The position numbers and the translations under genes are program-made. Shown here one piece after another: positions 10,126 to 20,416 of a stretch of 64,000 nucleotides of DNA. Under the pieces are notes generated by a model. That model made no database searches and had not been told where the DNA came from. It saw only the letters and a program-made list of their open reading frames with translations. The DNA is from JAHEFT01 sp963766195 (lineage in GTDB: Bacteria > Pseudomonadota > Gammaproteobacteria > Xanthomonadales > SZUA-36): positions 992,001-1,056,000 of the forward strand of contig CAVXYY010000005.1 in NCBI GenBank assembly GCA_963766195.1, read 5' to 3'. The stretch's first letter is position 1, and each line of letters begins with the position of its first letter.

Positions 10126-10509
10126 TTGACCAATAAAACCGCTGCCACACCATTGTCCTCCGAACAGCTCACGGCCCTGGTGATTTCCTCTCTTGAAGAC
10201 CTCAAAGCCATAGATATTCAACAAGTCGACGTTTCCGGGGAAAGCCCCCTGGCAGACCGGTTCGTGATTGCTTCCGGTAGTTCGACGCGGCATGTCAAGT
10301 CAATGGCGGAAAAACTGGTCCTGAATGCTAAAGCCTCAGGCTTCAAGCCCCTGGGCGTTGAAGGGGAAAAGGGCGGTGAATGGGTGCTGGTTGACCTGAA
10401 TGACGTCATTGTTCACCTCATGCTGCCCCAGACACGGGCGTTCTACAACCTCGAAAAACTGTGGGAAGCGAGCAGTCAGCAGCGCGGCAGCGCCAGTCGC
10501 TCAGCCTGA
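10126..10509 (+). CDS. rsfS: Ribosome silencing factor RsfS
   Basis: Binds ribosomal protein L14 and blocks subunit joining in stationary phase. Family motifs include KAIDIQQVDVSG, LADRFVIASGSSTRHVKSM, EKGGEWVLVDLNDVIVHLM and RAFYNLEKLW. 127 residues, slightly longer than the E. coli protein. No ATG exists at the expected position. A TTG at 10126, preceded by GGGTGAT, is the probable start. rlmH follows 16 bases later, as in many proteobacteria. Confidence 0.93.
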   Translation: MTNKTAATPLSSEQLTALVISSLEDLKAIDIQQVDVSGESPLADRFVIASGSSTRHVKSMAEKLVLNAKASGFKPLGVEGEKGGEWVLVDLNDVIVHLMLPQTRAFYNLEKLWEASSQQRGSASRSA

Positions 10510-10525
10510 TCCCCGGACCTGCCGG

Positions 10526-10996
10526 ATGCAACTTACCGTTGCCGCCATTGGCCAGCGAATGCCTTCATGGGTGCAGGCATCCTGGAAAGAGTACGCGCGC
10601 CGGTTCGGACGCGGAATATCGCTGGAATTGAAAGAACTGCCGCTGGCAAGGCGCTCCAAAAATCCCGATGTAGCCGCCCTGCGTCACGCAGAAGGCGAGG
10701 CGTTGCTGGCCGCCGTGCCCCCCGGGCACCGGGTAATTGCACTGGACGAACGGGGTGTGCAGTGGTCCACTGCGGAACTTGCGCAACAGTTGGAGAATTG
10801 GATGCGCGCGGAGCGTGGCGTGTGTTTCCTGGTGGGCGGTCCCGACGGCTTACCCGGGCATTGCCGGGAGCGGGCAAATGACATCTGGGCGCTCGGACGC
10901 CTGACCTTGCCCCATCCCCTGGTGCGCGTGATCCTGGCTGAGCAGCTCTACAGGGCCTGGACGATCACGCAAAACCATCCGTACCACCGCAGCTGA
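10526..10996 (+). CDS. rlmH: 23S rRNA pseudouridine-1915 N3-methyltransferase
   Basis: SPOUT-class methyltransferase for 23S rRNA helix 69. Starts MQLTVAAIGQRMPSW and has the cofactor knot residues FLVGGPDGLP, then LTLPHPLVRVILAEQLYRA and the invariant C-terminal NHPYHRS. 156 residues, the family length. The ATG at 10526 was chosen because the open frame upstream encodes only the shadow of rsfS. Confidence 0.96.
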   Translation: MQLTVAAIGQRMPSWVQASWKEYARRFGRGISLELKELPLARRSKNPDVAALRHAEGEALLAAVPPGHRVIALDERGVQWSTAELAQQLENWMRAERGVCFLVGGPDGLPGHCRERANDIWALGRLTLPHPLVRVILAEQLYRAWTITQNHPYHRS

Positions 10997-11008
10997 GCCG
11001 TCGTTTGT

Positions 11009-11600
11009 ATGAAGAGAGATTCACAAGATCCCCAGATCGTGCTCGCCTCGTCGTCACCCCGGCGCCGGGAGTTATTGCGGCAGATCGGCGTGGCATTCCG
11101 GGTAGAGGCAGCGGATATCGCGGAAGCGCCACTCCAGGGCGAACTTCCGGATGATTTCGTACTCAGGATGGCGCGCGAAAAAGCGCTGGAAGTCCTGCGC
11201 AGGCAGCCTGGTCACCTGCCGGTGCTCGGGGCGGACACTGCCGTGATTCTCGAGGGCCGGATTCTTGGCAAGCCGGCTGACAAAGGTGAAGCCACCCAAA
11301 TGCTGCAAAGTCTGTCAGGAAAAACCCACGAAGTGTTTTCAGCGGTAGTGGTCGCCGTCAGCGAATCAGAGGTTCACGAGGCGTTAAACGTGAGCCGCGT
11401 GACGTTCTCCGAACTCGAAGCCGGACTGGATTGAAACCTATATCGGCACCGGCGACCCGATGGACAAGGCGGGTGCATACGGCGTGCAGGGGAAGGCCGC
11501 CGAAAAAATTTCGCGGATCGAAGGGAGTTTTTACGGTGTGATGGGGCTGCCGCTCTTTGAAACAGCGCAATTACTGAAGCGCGCCCAGGTGCTATTCTAG
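11009..11600 (+). CDS. maf: Maf family nucleotide pyrophosphatase, frameshifted
   Basis: House-cleaning nucleoside-triphosphate pyrophosphatase of the Maf/YhdE group. ASSSPRRRELL at the N-terminus and GADTAVILEGRILGKP are the family signatures. One extra base near 11423 (GG in CCGGACTGG) creates an early stop. Reading past it gives WIETYIGTGDPMDKAGAYGVQG and ends in RAQVLF at 11600, 196 residues in all, matching E. coli YhdE (197). It lies upstream of rng, as in E. coli. Confidence 0.9.
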
Positions 11601-11629
11601 GATGAGTTACAGATGATGGCGATTCGAGC

Positions 11630-13099
11630 GTGAGCGAAGAAATCCTGATTAACTCGACACCCTCGGAAACCCGGGTAGCCCTGGTTGAAAACGGCATGTT
11701 GCAGGAAGTCTGGCTGGAACGGATGAGCCAGACGGGATACATAGGCAACATCTACAAGGGACAGGTTTCCAGGGTACTACCGGGGCTGCAGGCTGCCTTT
11801 ATCGAAATCGGCCTGGAGCGCACCGCTTTTCTGCATGCCCGGGATATGGTTCGTCAGGATCCGGTTGCATCAGGCGAAGATCCGCCTCCGGAGCCACTGA
11901 TCCACGACCTGTTGCGGCAGGGTGATGATGTCATTGTGCAGGTTATTAAAGATCCCCTGGGCACCAAGGGCGCACGCCTGACGACCAATATCAGTATTCC
12001 TTCGCGCTTCCTGGTGCTGCTCCCCGATTCTGAGGTCGTCGGCATTTCCACGCGGATTGAAGACGAGTCGGAGCGGAACCGGCTGAAAGAGCTGGTGCAC
12101 ACGCTCAGGAATGGCGGCAGCGGTTCCGGCTATATCGTCAGGACCAACGCCGAAGGTGTGAATGATTTTGCGCTCGCGGCGGACATGGTCTATCTCGGCA
12201 AGGTTTGGCAGGCCGTCAAGGAGCGATCAGCCACTGCGGCTCCGGCCTCCCGGATTTTTGAAGACCTTTCACTATCCCTGCGAGCCCTGAGGGACATGAT
12301 GCATGAGGATGTTGACCGGGTTCGGGTTGATTCTCCTGCTACTTTTGAAAAAGTCCGGGATTTTGCACAGCGTTTTGTGCCGGATTGGCTGGACCGGATC
12401 GAAGTGTACTCGGCCGAACGGCCGATTTTCGACCTTTTCGGGGTTGAAGATGAAATTGAAAATGCGCTGAAACCGGCTGTCCCCCTGAAATCCGGCGGAT
12501 ACCTGGTGTTTGACCAGACCGAATCCATGACGACCATCGACGTCAATACCGGCGGGTACGTAGGTCACCGCAATCTCGAGGAAACCATTTTCAAGACGAA
12601 CCTGGAAGCTGCGCAAGCGATCGCGCGGCAACTTCGCCTGAGAAATCTCGGCGGTATCGTCATCATCGATTTTATCGACATGGCGGACGAAGAGCATCGC
12701 AAGCAGTTAATGAACGTCTTCCAGAAAGCCCTGGAACGGGATCACGCAAAAACAACCCTGACCGAAATTTCGTCTTTGGGTTTGATTGAAATGACCCGTA
12801 AACGAACAACCGAGAGCCTGGAGCACCGGTTATGCATTCCCTGCCCGTACTGTGACGGGAGAGGAACCATCAAGAGCGCCGAAACGGTTTGTTTGGAAAT
12901 CTTCCGTGAAATCATGCGCTCCAGCCGGCAATTCGAGGCCAATAAACTGATGGTCGTGGCCTCGCCAAAAGTCGTGGAGCGTATTCTGGATGAACAATCG
13001 TCAACCGTTGCCGAACTGGAGGAGTTGACCGGCAAGTCGATCCGGTTCCAAAGCGAAGACCAGTACGCACAAGACCAGTATGATGTCGTCCTGCTCTGA
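11630..13099 (+). CDS. rng: Ribonuclease G
   Basis: Endoribonuclease of the RNase E/G family, processing 16S rRNA 5' ends and some mRNAs. It starts with GTG at 11630 and SEEILINSTPSETRVALV. An S1-like domain follows (GNIYKGQVSRVLPGLQAAFIEIGLERTAFL is split across it). The catalytic domain carries the metal-binding aspartates in TIDVNTGGYVG and IVIIDFIDM, and the zinc-link motif CPYCDGRG. 489 residues, the RNase G length, without the RNase E degradosome tail. Part of maf-rng-yhdP-tldD. Confidence 0.96.
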   Translation: MSEEILINSTPSETRVALVENGMLQEVWLERMSQTGYIGNIYKGQVSRVLPGLQAAFIEIGLERTAFLHARDMVRQDPVASGEDPPPEPLIHDLLRQGDDVIVQVIKDPLGTKGARLTTNISIPSRFLVLLPDSEVVGISTRIEDESERNRLKELVHTLRNGGSGSGYIVRTNAEGVNDFALAADMVYLGKVWQAVKERSATAAPASRIFEDLSLSLRALRDMMHEDVDRVRVDSPATFEKVRDFAQRFVPDWLDRIEVYSAERPIFDLFGVEDEIENALKPAVPLKSGGYLVFDQTESMTTIDVNTGGYVGHRNLEETIFKTNLEAAQAIARQLRLRNLGGIVIIDFIDMADEEHRKQLMNVFQKALERDHAKTTLTEISSLGLIEMTRKRTTESLEHRLCIPCPYCDGRGTIKSAETVCLEIFREIMRSSRQFEANKLMVVASPKVVERILDEQSSTVAELEELTGKSIRFQSEDQYAQDQYDVVLL

Positions 13100-13116
13100 G
13101 TGCTCCCCAAACTGAC

Positions 13117-16100
13117 ATGAACGTGCTGAAGAAATCTTTCCGGCGTGCAAAAACGCTGTTGTGGACCGCATTTTCCATCCTGGTGATCCTGGCGGCGGTC
13201 GTGGTGGGCATCGGCAAACTCCTGATGCCCTACAGCAACTACTACCAGCCCAGGCTGGAGGCATGGCTGTCGGAGGAGTTCGGAAGGCCAATCGTGCTGG
13301 AGAGCTTTACCGGTGAATGGACAGCGTTTGGCCCCCGGCTGTCTTTGCGGGGCATGAAGCTCATGCCGGCGCGGTTGACCGTCACGGATGGTGACCAGGG
13401 CTCCGGCGAATTGATGGCGATCGAATCCGCCGCGCTGGATATCAAGCCGCTTAACCTGTTGATACCCGGGCGGCCCTTCTATAATTTTCGCGTTATTGGG
13501 GCGGATTTCGAGTTGCGGCGCACGGTTGATAACCGCCTGGAGCTTTCAGGATTCGGGGTCAGTGGCCGTGGTGGAGAATCGCAAGGATCTGCGCTGGGCG
13601 AACTGGCAAAAATCGGTGAAGTCGTCCTCCAGGACTCCAGTTTGGTTTACCAGGATGAAAAATTGGGTATCCTGCTCGGCTTTTCTGACATACAGGGAAG
13701 CCTGAACCTGGACGGGGATGAGCTTTCCACCGAAATACAAGCCGGATTTTTCGACGCCCGCAGTGAACTGGTTTACGGCGACATCGAAGCGACGATCCTG
13801 ATGACCCTCGGGGATGATCAGAAACTGCTGAACCTCGAATGGCAGGCAACGGCAGGAGACCTGATGCTTGCAGCCTTCCAGGGCAGGCTGCCGCAAAACC
13901 CTTTCCTGCCAATGTCGGGTTGGCTGAATGCGGAATTGTGGGGCCAATGGTCAGAACAGGAAGGTCACAGCGTCAAGGGCATTGTTGATCTCGAAAGGGC
14001 CAGGCTGGTCAACGAATTCCAGGATTTGTCGCTTGAACACGTAAACTCCCGCCTGCGCTGGCAGTTCGAAGGTAAGGGAAAATGGAGCCTGCACCTGGCC
14101 GATTTGCTTTTCGATGACGGTGAACAGTCCTGGATTGCACCCCGCTTGTCCGTGTCGAGGGACAAAGACACCGACCTGGGGCTGTGGATAAGCGCCGATA
14201 AATTGCCCCTGGACTTTCCGCTCAACCTGACGCGGGACATCATGTCCATATATGGAACCGCCTGGCCGGCATTCCTGCCGGAACGCATGACCGGAAGTGT
14301 CGATGACCTGGACCTGGTCCTCGATTCAGGCTGGAAGGTCGTGATGGCCGAGGGCTCGGTAACGCAGGCCAGCATGACGGGTTCGGAACGCTGGCCCGAC
14401 CTGGCCGGCCTGGATGCGAAAGTCTCGTTGCAGCGCGGTTCCGGTTTGCTGGAACTGCGGGGAAACCAGGTGGATGCTGTCTGGCCGCGCATGTTTCGTG
14501 ACCCGATCCGGTTTTCCGTTCCCGCCTGCAATATCGACCTGGCGTGGGGAGATGGCTGGCAGGTCGGATTCAATGACTGCGGGCTGGAAAACGATGACCT
14601 GGCGGTGCAGGGCAGCGTCCGGATATCCTCTGGTGAAGGTAAACCCGATGTCGATGTCAACGCAGTCTTCACCCGCGCCAACCTGGGCCGCCTTGATCCG
14701 TATTGGCCGGAATCGATTATCAAGGACAACGTAAAAGCATGGCTCAGGAAGGGGCTGGTGGCGGGTGACGTGGTCTCCGGAAGATTCCAGATTTACGGTG
14801 ACATGGATGACTGGCCGTTCCGCGAAGGCAAGGGACGGTTTGAAGCCGTCGCAACGATCGAAAACGGACACCTCGACTACCTGGACGGCTGGCCGGACGC
14901 CAGGGACTTCCAGGCCAGCGTCCGGTTTCTCGGCCCGTCGATGGAACTGAACGGGAGCGTCGGCGATATCGGCGGAGTCACTGCAAAAACCGTACACGCG
15001 GACATCGCCGATATGAAATCCCCGTTATTAAAGGTCGATTACAGTGCCGATACCCTGTTGCCGCAGGTGCTGGATTTTATCGAACAGACACCGTTGCAGG
15101 AATTGATCAAGGTCGATCTTTCCGCGTTTGTTTTTGCCGGCGAGGCCCGGACCGAAGGCGCGCTCGTGGTTCCACTTGGGAGCAGTCCGGGGAACCTGGC
15201 GCTGGACGGCAAACTGGTGCTGCCCGACGGCTACTTTTCCGATCCGGTCTCGGAAATCACGCTGGAAGAAATTTCCGGGGAACTTGACTATGACCAGACG
15301 GGATTTACCGGGAAAGCGCTGGATGCCCGTTTCCGCAGCCACCCGGCCCGGTTGGATCTTGCGGCCGGAACCGGACGTGAAGAAAAATTCCGGGCTGAGC
15401 TCGAGGGGGTTTTTGAAGTCAGGGACGTCGTTCCTGCGTTCATTCTGGATAGTTATGCCGAACTGGCCAGGTTTGAAGGCGCCTGCCAGTGGAACGCTTC
15501 CCTGGTCGTTTCTTCTGCCTCGGAATCAGATGAAACGTTGACCTTGTTAACCGTTGAGTCCGGGTTGGAAGGTATAGACCTGAATCTGCCTCCTCCATTG
15601 GCAAAACCTGCGGGAGAACGCTGGCCACTGGTGTTCAGATACCCCTTTTCCGGCTCCAGGCAACTGCTGGACCTTGAGTTGGTTGACCGGCTGACGATGC
15701 GTTTTGACCTGGCTGGACGCGCCAGTTCACCTCACAGTGCGGTCATTCGCCTCGGCGGCGGTATGCCCCAGATGCCGCCGGAGGGCTTCATCAGGATAGA
15801 GGGCGATACCGGAGTGCTCGACCTGGATGGCTGGATCGACGTCATCATTGACGGGGCGCTTGGCGGAAAGGGCATGGGCGGCCTGGTGCTTGAAAATAGC
15901 GATCTGCAGGCTGCAAACATGTTGTTCATTGACCGCAGCTTCGAAAACGTCAACCTGGTGTTTGAGGTTGTAGATGCCGAAGTCCAGGCAGGGTTCAAAG
16001 CTGCAGATATCGATGGAAAAGTCCGCTTCACCCGGAGTGAAACCGGCCCAGGCAGCCTGACTGCCGAGTTTGAAAGACTGGTACTGGGAGACCCGGTGAC

Positions 16101-16980
16101 GACCGGGGTCGATGTGCAAAGCGATCCTGCGGAGTTGCCGGCGCTCCACCTGTATGCGCGGTCCTTCAAATATTCCGGTGTTGAGTTCGGGGAGACCCGC
16201 GTCGAGGCTTATCCGACCGCCAACGGTTTCCATTTTGAAAAAGTCGATGCATCTTCCGCACAGCTTTCTGTTCAGGCCAGCGGGGACTGGTCATTGGGGG
16301 AACTGGGCCAGAGGTCGGACTTTGAAATCCACATGGCCTCGGTGTCTTTAGGCGATTTTCTGAAATCCATGGACATCAGTTCAGCCGTGCAGGGAGGGCA
16401 GACACGGGTGGATTTCAGTGCCTGGTGGCCGGGCCCGCCGGCTGCTTTCGCGCTTTCCCGCCTGAACGGATCTATCCAGTTCAAGGTGGTTGACGGCAAT
16501 ATCGCCGAAGCCAGTGCCGGAACCGGGCGCCTGCTGGGCCTGTTGAGTATCCAGGCTTTACCAAAACGCCTTTCGCTGGATTTTCGCGACGTTTTTGATA
16601 CCGGCTTTTCTTTTGACGAAGCAGCGGGTACGTTTCTGATGGAAAACGGCACTGCGACAACTGATGATATGCTGTTGAAGTCTTCGGCGGCTAATATCTC
16701 GATCAGCGGCAGCACCGACCTGGTGAAACAGCAGTATGACCAGTTGATGACCGTCCGGCCTGGCCTGGGAAACACCCTTCCCATCATCGGTGTACTCGCA
16801 GGTGGCCCGATCGGAGCCGGTGTCGGCCTGGCCCTCCAGGGCTTGTTGCAGAACCAGATCGGCGAGGCGACCCAGGTGCAGTATTCCGTCACGGGCCCAT
16901 GGGAAGACCCGCTATTCGAGGCGGTTGACGTGAAAGTGGTGGAACCCGCACCGCTGCCGCCGCAGCCCCCAAACCCATAA
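13117..16980 (+). CDS. yhdP: YhdP-type AsmA-like inner-membrane protein
   Basis: A 1287-residue protein with one N-terminal membrane helix (about residues 15-37) and a long repeating beta-rich periplasmic part. YhdP, TamB and YdbH are known in E. coli to move phospholipids from inner to outer membrane. Family marks are YQPRLEAWLSEEFGRPI near the start, DDLALQGS-like repeats (here NDDLAVQGSVRISSG) and the C-terminal AsmA-like block with LDFRDVFDTGFSFDEAAGTF and NISISGSTDLV. The order rng-yhdP-tldD is conserved with E. coli. Confidence 0.93.
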   Translation: MNVLKKSFRRAKTLLWTAFSILVILAAVVVGIGKLLMPYSNYYQPRLEAWLSEEFGRPIVLESFTGEWTAFGPRLSLRGMKLMPARLTVTDGDQGSGELMAIESAALDIKPLNLLIPGRPFYNFRVIGADFELRRTVDNRLELSGFGVSGRGGESQGSALGELAKIGEVVLQDSSLVYQDEKLGILLGFSDIQGSLNLDGDELSTEIQAGFFDARSELVYGDIEATILMTLGDDQKLLNLEWQATAGDLMLAAFQGRLPQNPFLPMSGWLNAELWGQWSEQEGHSVKGIVDLERARLVNEFQDLSLEHVNSRLRWQFEGKGKWSLHLADLLFDDGEQSWIAPRLSVSRDKDTDLGLWISADKLPLDFPLNLTRDIMSIYGTAWPAFLPERMTGSVDDLDLVLDSGWKVVMAEGSVTQASMTGSERWPDLAGLDAKVSLQRGSGLLELRGNQVDAVWPRMFRDPIRFSVPACNIDLAWGDGWQVGFNDCGLENDDLAVQGSVRISSGEGKPDVDVNAVFTRANLGRLDPYWPESIIKDNVKAWLRKGLVAGDVVSGRFQIYGDMDDWPFREGKGRFEAVATIENGHLDYLDGWPDARDFQASVRFLGPSMELNGSVGDIGGVTAKTVHADIADMKSPLLKVDYSADTLLPQVLDFIEQTPLQELIKVDLSAFVFAGEARTEGALVVPLGSSPGNLALDGKLVLPDGYFSDPVSEITLEEISGELDYDQTGFTGKALDARFRSHPARLDLAAGTGREEKFRAELEGVFEVRDVVPAFILDSYAELARFEGACQWNASLVVSSASESDETLTLLTVESGLEGIDLNLPPPLAKPAGERWPLVFRYPFSGSRQLLDLELVDRLTMRFDLAGRASSPHSAVIRLGGGMPQMPPEGFIRIEGDTGVLDLDGWIDVIIDGALGGKGMGGLVLENSDLQAANMLFIDRSFENVNLVFEVVDAEVQAGFKAADIDGKVRFTRSETGPGSLTAEFERLVLGDPVTTGVDVQSDPAELPALHLYARSFKYSGVEFGETRVEAYPTANGFHFEKVDASSAQLSVQASGDWSLGELGQRSDFEIHMASVSLGDFLKSMDISSAVQGGQTRVDFSAWWPGPPAAFALSRLNGSIQFKVVDGNIAEASAGTGRLLGLLSIQALPKRLSLDFRDVFDTGFSFDEAAGTFLMENGTATTDDMLLKSSAANISISGSTDLVKQQYDQLMTVRPGLGNTLPIIGVLAGGPIGAGVGLALQGLLQNQIGEATQVQYSVTGPWEDPLFEAVDVKVVEPAPLPPQPPNP

Positions 16981-16991
16981 AGGATGTGTAT

Positions 16992-18437
16992 ATGAGTGAC
17001 AGGCTCAAGTTGGCGGAACAGGAGTTGCTTGCCCCCGGGGGGCTGGACCGGGGTCGCCTGGAACAGGTGCTCAGCGACCTGATGGGGCCAGCGGTTGATT
17101 CCGGAGATATTTATTTTCAATCAACCCGACACGAGTCCTGGTCACTGGAAGACGGCCTGGTCAGAAGTGGAACCCATTCAACCGAACAGGGCGTCGGTAT
17201 CCGCGCCATTTCGGGGGAAAAAACCGGCTTTGCCTACGCAGATGAAATCGTGCTGCCTTCGCTCATGCAGGCATCGGGGGCTGCGCGGGCCATAGCGCGT
17301 CACGGCAGCCAGGGCCAGGTGCAGGCATGGAAAAGTCAGAAAGCCCCGGTGCTTTATGGAATCGATGACCCCATAAATTCGATGGGAGCGGCGGAAAAAG
17401 TCGATTTTCTGCGCCAGATCGATGTGTATGCCCGGTCGCGCGACCCCCGGGTCAGCCAGGTAATGGTCGGCCTGGCAGCGACCCATGAAACCATCCTGGT
17501 CGCTGCAACCGACGGGACGCTGGCGGCCGATGTCAGGCCGCTGGTTCGTCTCAATATCAATGTGATTGTTGAGCAAAACGGCCGTCGCGAGCAAGGCAAT
17601 GATGGCGGCGGCGGGCGGTTTTCCTACCGTGCGCTGCTGGAAAACGACATCTGGCAGGGTATGGCTGATGAGGCCGTGCGACAGGCGCTGGTTAACCTCG
17701 AGGCCGGGGCTGCGCCGGCCGGTACCATGACCGTCGTGCTCGGCCCGGGCTGGCCCGGGGTCCTTTTGCACGAAGCGGTCGGGCATGGCCTGGAAGGAGA
17801 TTTCAATCGCAAGGGCACGTCTGCGTACAGCGGCCGCCTGGGACAGAAAGTTGCGGCGGAATGCGTGACGGTGGTCGATGATGGAACCATCAAGGACCGC
17901 AGGGGTTCGTTGTCCGTGGATGATGAAGGCACGCCGACGCGGCATAACGTGCTGATCGAAAACGGGGTGCTGAAAAACTACATGCAGGACAAGTTGAATG
18001 CCCGCCTGATGAATACGGCACCAACCGGTAATGGCCGCAGGGAATCATTTGCCCATTTACCCATGCCGCGAATGACCAATACGTTCATGTTGGCGGGTAA
18101 ACATGACCCGGATGAGATTATCGCTTCGGTCGAGCGCGGTCTCTACGCGGCCAATTTTTCCGGCGGCCAGGTGGATATCACGTCCGGAAGATTCGTGTTT
18201 TCAGCCAGCGAGGCTTACATCATTGAAAACGGCAGGATCACCCGGCCCGTGAAAGGCGCGACGTTGATCGGCAACGGGCCGGATGTAATGACACGGGTCT
18301 CCATGGTCGGAAATGATCTCAAGCTCGATTCCGGTGTTGGCGTATGCGGAAAGGATGGACAGAGTGTGCCGGTGGGCGTCGGCCAGCCTACCCTGCGAAT
18401 CGATGCCCTGACCGTGGGCGGTACCGATGATTCATGA
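16992..18437 (+). CDS. tldD: Metalloprotease TldD
   Basis: Zinc peptidase that works as a TldD/TldE (PmbA) heterodimer to degrade unfolded peptides and mature certain modified peptides. The zinc site HEAVGH is in LLHEAVGHGLEGDFNRKG, followed by GTSAYSGRLGQKVA. Starting at the ATG at 16992, seven bases after AAAGGA, gives 481 residues, identical to E. coli; a GTG six bases upstream is possible but less likely. The partner pmbA is 0.6 kb downstream, beyond a minus-strand gene. Confidence 0.95.
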   Translation: MSDRLKLAEQELLAPGGLDRGRLEQVLSDLMGPAVDSGDIYFQSTRHESWSLEDGLVRSGTHSTEQGVGIRAISGEKTGFAYADEIVLPSLMQASGAARAIARHGSQGQVQAWKSQKAPVLYGIDDPINSMGAAEKVDFLRQIDVYARSRDPRVSQVMVGLAATHETILVAATDGTLAADVRPLVRLNINVIVEQNGRREQGNDGGGGRFSYRALLENDIWQGMADEAVRQALVNLEAGAAPAGTMTVVLGPGWPGVLLHEAVGHGLEGDFNRKGTSAYSGRLGQKVAAECVTVVDDGTIKDRRGSLSVDDEGTPTRHNVLIENGVLKNYMQDKLNARLMNTAPTGNGRRESFAHLPMPRMTNTFMLAGKHDPDEIIASVERGLYAANFSGGQVDITSGRFVFSASEAYIIENGRITRPVKGATLIGNGPDVMTRVSMVGNDLKLDSGVGVCGKDGQSVPVGVGQPTLRIDALTVGGTDDS

Positions 18438-18455
18438 GGAACCGCGCTCGGTTGA

Positions 18456-18998
18456 TCAGGGGTTGCCTGAGACCGGGGGCAGTGGCTCTGCCTGGTCCAT
18501 CTCGCGCAGGATTCGAAACAGGTTCCTGGCGGAGGCCGGTGGCTTGTTCAGGGCGGTTTCCCGGTTGGCATTGCGAACCAATTGGCGGATCGCCTGCGTA
18601 TCGGAATCAGGCCTGTGCCGGATCAGTTCGCTGATCGCCGAATCTCCTTCCTCGAGCAGAAAATCACGCCAGGCTTCAGAGCGGTGTTGGCGCCCGGTCA
18701 GTTCCCTGGCTTCAGAGTCGAATTTTTCAAGGGCCAGCAGGATGGGTTCCGGGTCATCACGGCGCAGCAGTTTGGCGACATATTGCAGTTGCCGTTTGCG
18801 GGCGCCGTTGGATTTCATTTTCCGGGCTTCCATGATCGCAGCCCTGACCATCTCATCCAGCGGCACCTGGCCCAGTTTCGACTGACCCAGGTTGATCAGT
18901 TCAAGCGCCAGTGACTTTATTTCAAGCGCATCGCGGCGGAGCTGGCTTTTGCTCACCAGCACCGGTTCTTCAAAAATTTTTTCCTTGCCTTTCATCAT
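18456..18998 (-). CDS. darP: Ribosome-associated protein DarP (YjgA, DUF615)
   Basis: Member of the family of E. coli YjgA/DarP, which takes part in 50S subunit maturation. Family features: SKSQLRRDALEIKSLALELI, VRAAIMEARKMKSNGARKRQLQYVAKLLR and the C-terminal RNLFRILREM. From ATG 18998 (or the adjacent ATG at 18995) it encodes about 180 residues, against 183 in E. coli; the frame is open further upstream but that part looks non-coding. Convergent with tldD and divergent from pmbA, as in E. coli. Confidence 0.9.
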   Translation of the reverse strand: MMKGKEKIFEEPVLVSKSQLRRDALEIKSLALELINLGQSKLGQVPLDEMVRAAIMEARKMKSNGARKRQLQYVAKLLRRDDPEPILLALEKFDSEARELTGRQHRSEAWRDFLLEEGDSAISELIRHRPDSDTQAIRQLVRNANRETALNKPPASARNLFRILREMDQAEPLPPVSGNP

Positions 18999-19069
18999 GT
19001 TCTCAACGAATATTTCGGGCCTGTAAGGGGTGCTAGTGTAGTGTCTTATATTATCTGTCGGATCATTCC

Positions 19070-20416
19070 ATGGTAACGCAGCCAACGCTCAACCGTGAAG
19101 CAGAGCTTGATTTACTCGAGCACCACGTCCTCGAGGCATTGCGCCTGGCCCGAAAGGCAGGGGCCGGTGACGCAGAAGTCTCCGCGCATACCAGCCAGGG
19201 CCTGTCTGTTTCGGCCCGCCTCGGGGAAGTCGAAACCCTCGAACACATGCAGGACCGCGGCGTATCCGTGACCGTTTTTATCGGAAAACGCAAGGGCAAT
19301 GCAAACAGTGCCGACCTGCGCCCGGAGACCCTGGAAGCCTGCGTCCGCCATGCGATCGATATCGCCCGCTTCACGCAGGAAGACAAGGCCAGCGGCCTCG
19401 CGGACTCCAGGCTCCTGGCCACGGAATTTCCGGATCTTGACCTTTGGCATCCCGTCGCCATGGATGCCGGCGCCGCGATCGACCGGGCCCTGGCCTGCGA
19501 ATCTGCCGGCCGGACAAACCCGCGAATCAACAATTCTGAAGGAGCCTCTTTCAACGCCGGTTTGGGTCTCGGAGTATACGGCAATTCAAACGGCTTCATT
19601 GGCAGGAGTGCGGGAACACGTTTCAGCCAGTCCTGCGTGTTGTTGGCGGGTGAAGGGGAGGGCATGCAGCGGGATTACAGTTATGACAGCCGCCGCTGTT
19701 TCAGCGACCTTGAGCCGCCGGAAACGACCGGAACAGAAGCAGCCCGCCGAACGGTCGGCAGGCTGGGTGCGCGCCAGCTGGCGACGGCGGAAATGCCGGT
19801 CCTGTTTGCACCCGAAGTGGCGCAAAGCCTGGTCGGACATCTCGTGGGTGGCATTTCCGGGTCAGCCCTCTATCGTAACGCGTCTTTTCTGAAAGACAGG
19901 GCCGGCGACGCGCTGTTTCCGGCCTGGGTGAATATCATCGAACGCCCGCTGCTGCAGCGCGGTGCCGGAAGCTCCTCTTTCGATGCAGAAGGGGTAACGA
20001 CGCGCGAACGCCGGATTATCGATTCGGGTACGCTCACCGGTTATGTTCTGTCGTCCTATTCCGCCAGGCGGCTGGGCCTTGAAACCACCGGAAACGCCGG
20101 TGGCGTCAGAAACCTGCTGCTGGAACCGGGCGGCGAAGGCCCGGAAGACCTGTTTCGGCAGATGCGGGACGGACTCTACGTCACCGAGCTGATGGGCCAG
20201 GGCGTCAACATGGTGACCGGGGACTACTCCAGGGGAGCGTCCGGTTTCCGGGTGGAAAACGGGGAAATAACCTACCCGGTCGAAGAAGTCACCATCGCCG
20301 GCAACCTGCGTGACATTTTCAGGAACGTGGTGGCGGCAGGGACCGATATCGATACGCGGGGTAATATCCACACCGGTTCGGTTTTGATCAGCCGATTGAT
20401 GGTGGCAGGAGCTTGA
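19070..20416 (+). CDS. pmbA: Metalloprotease subunit PmbA (TldE)
   Basis: Partner of TldD. It shares the TldD/PmbA fold but lacks the HExxxH zinc motif, as is normal for PmbA. Conserved pieces include VSVTVFIGKRKGNANSADL, GFIGRSAGTRFSQSCVLLAG, FAPEVAQSLVGHLVGGISG and VTGDYSRGASGFRVENGEI. 448 residues (E. coli 450). The stop overlaps the possible TTG start of the next gene. Confidence 0.95.
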   Translation: MVTQPTLNREAELDLLEHHVLEALRLARKAGAGDAEVSAHTSQGLSVSARLGEVETLEHMQDRGVSVTVFIGKRKGNANSADLRPETLEACVRHAIDIARFTQEDKASGLADSRLLATEFPDLDLWHPVAMDAGAAIDRALACESAGRTNPRINNSEGASFNAGLGLGVYGNSNGFIGRSAGTRFSQSCVLLAGEGEGMQRDYSYDSRRCFSDLEPPETTGTEAARRTVGRLGARQLATAEMPVLFAPEVAQSLVGHLVGGISGSALYRNASFLKDRAGDALFPAWVNIIERPLLQRGAGSSSFDAEGVTTRERRIIDSGTLTGYVLSSYSARRLGLETTGNAGGVRNLLLEPGGEGPEDLFRQMRDGLYVTELMGQGVNMVTGDYSRGASGFRVENGEITYPVEEVTIAGNLRDIFRNVVAAGTDIDTRGNIHTGSVLISRLMVAGA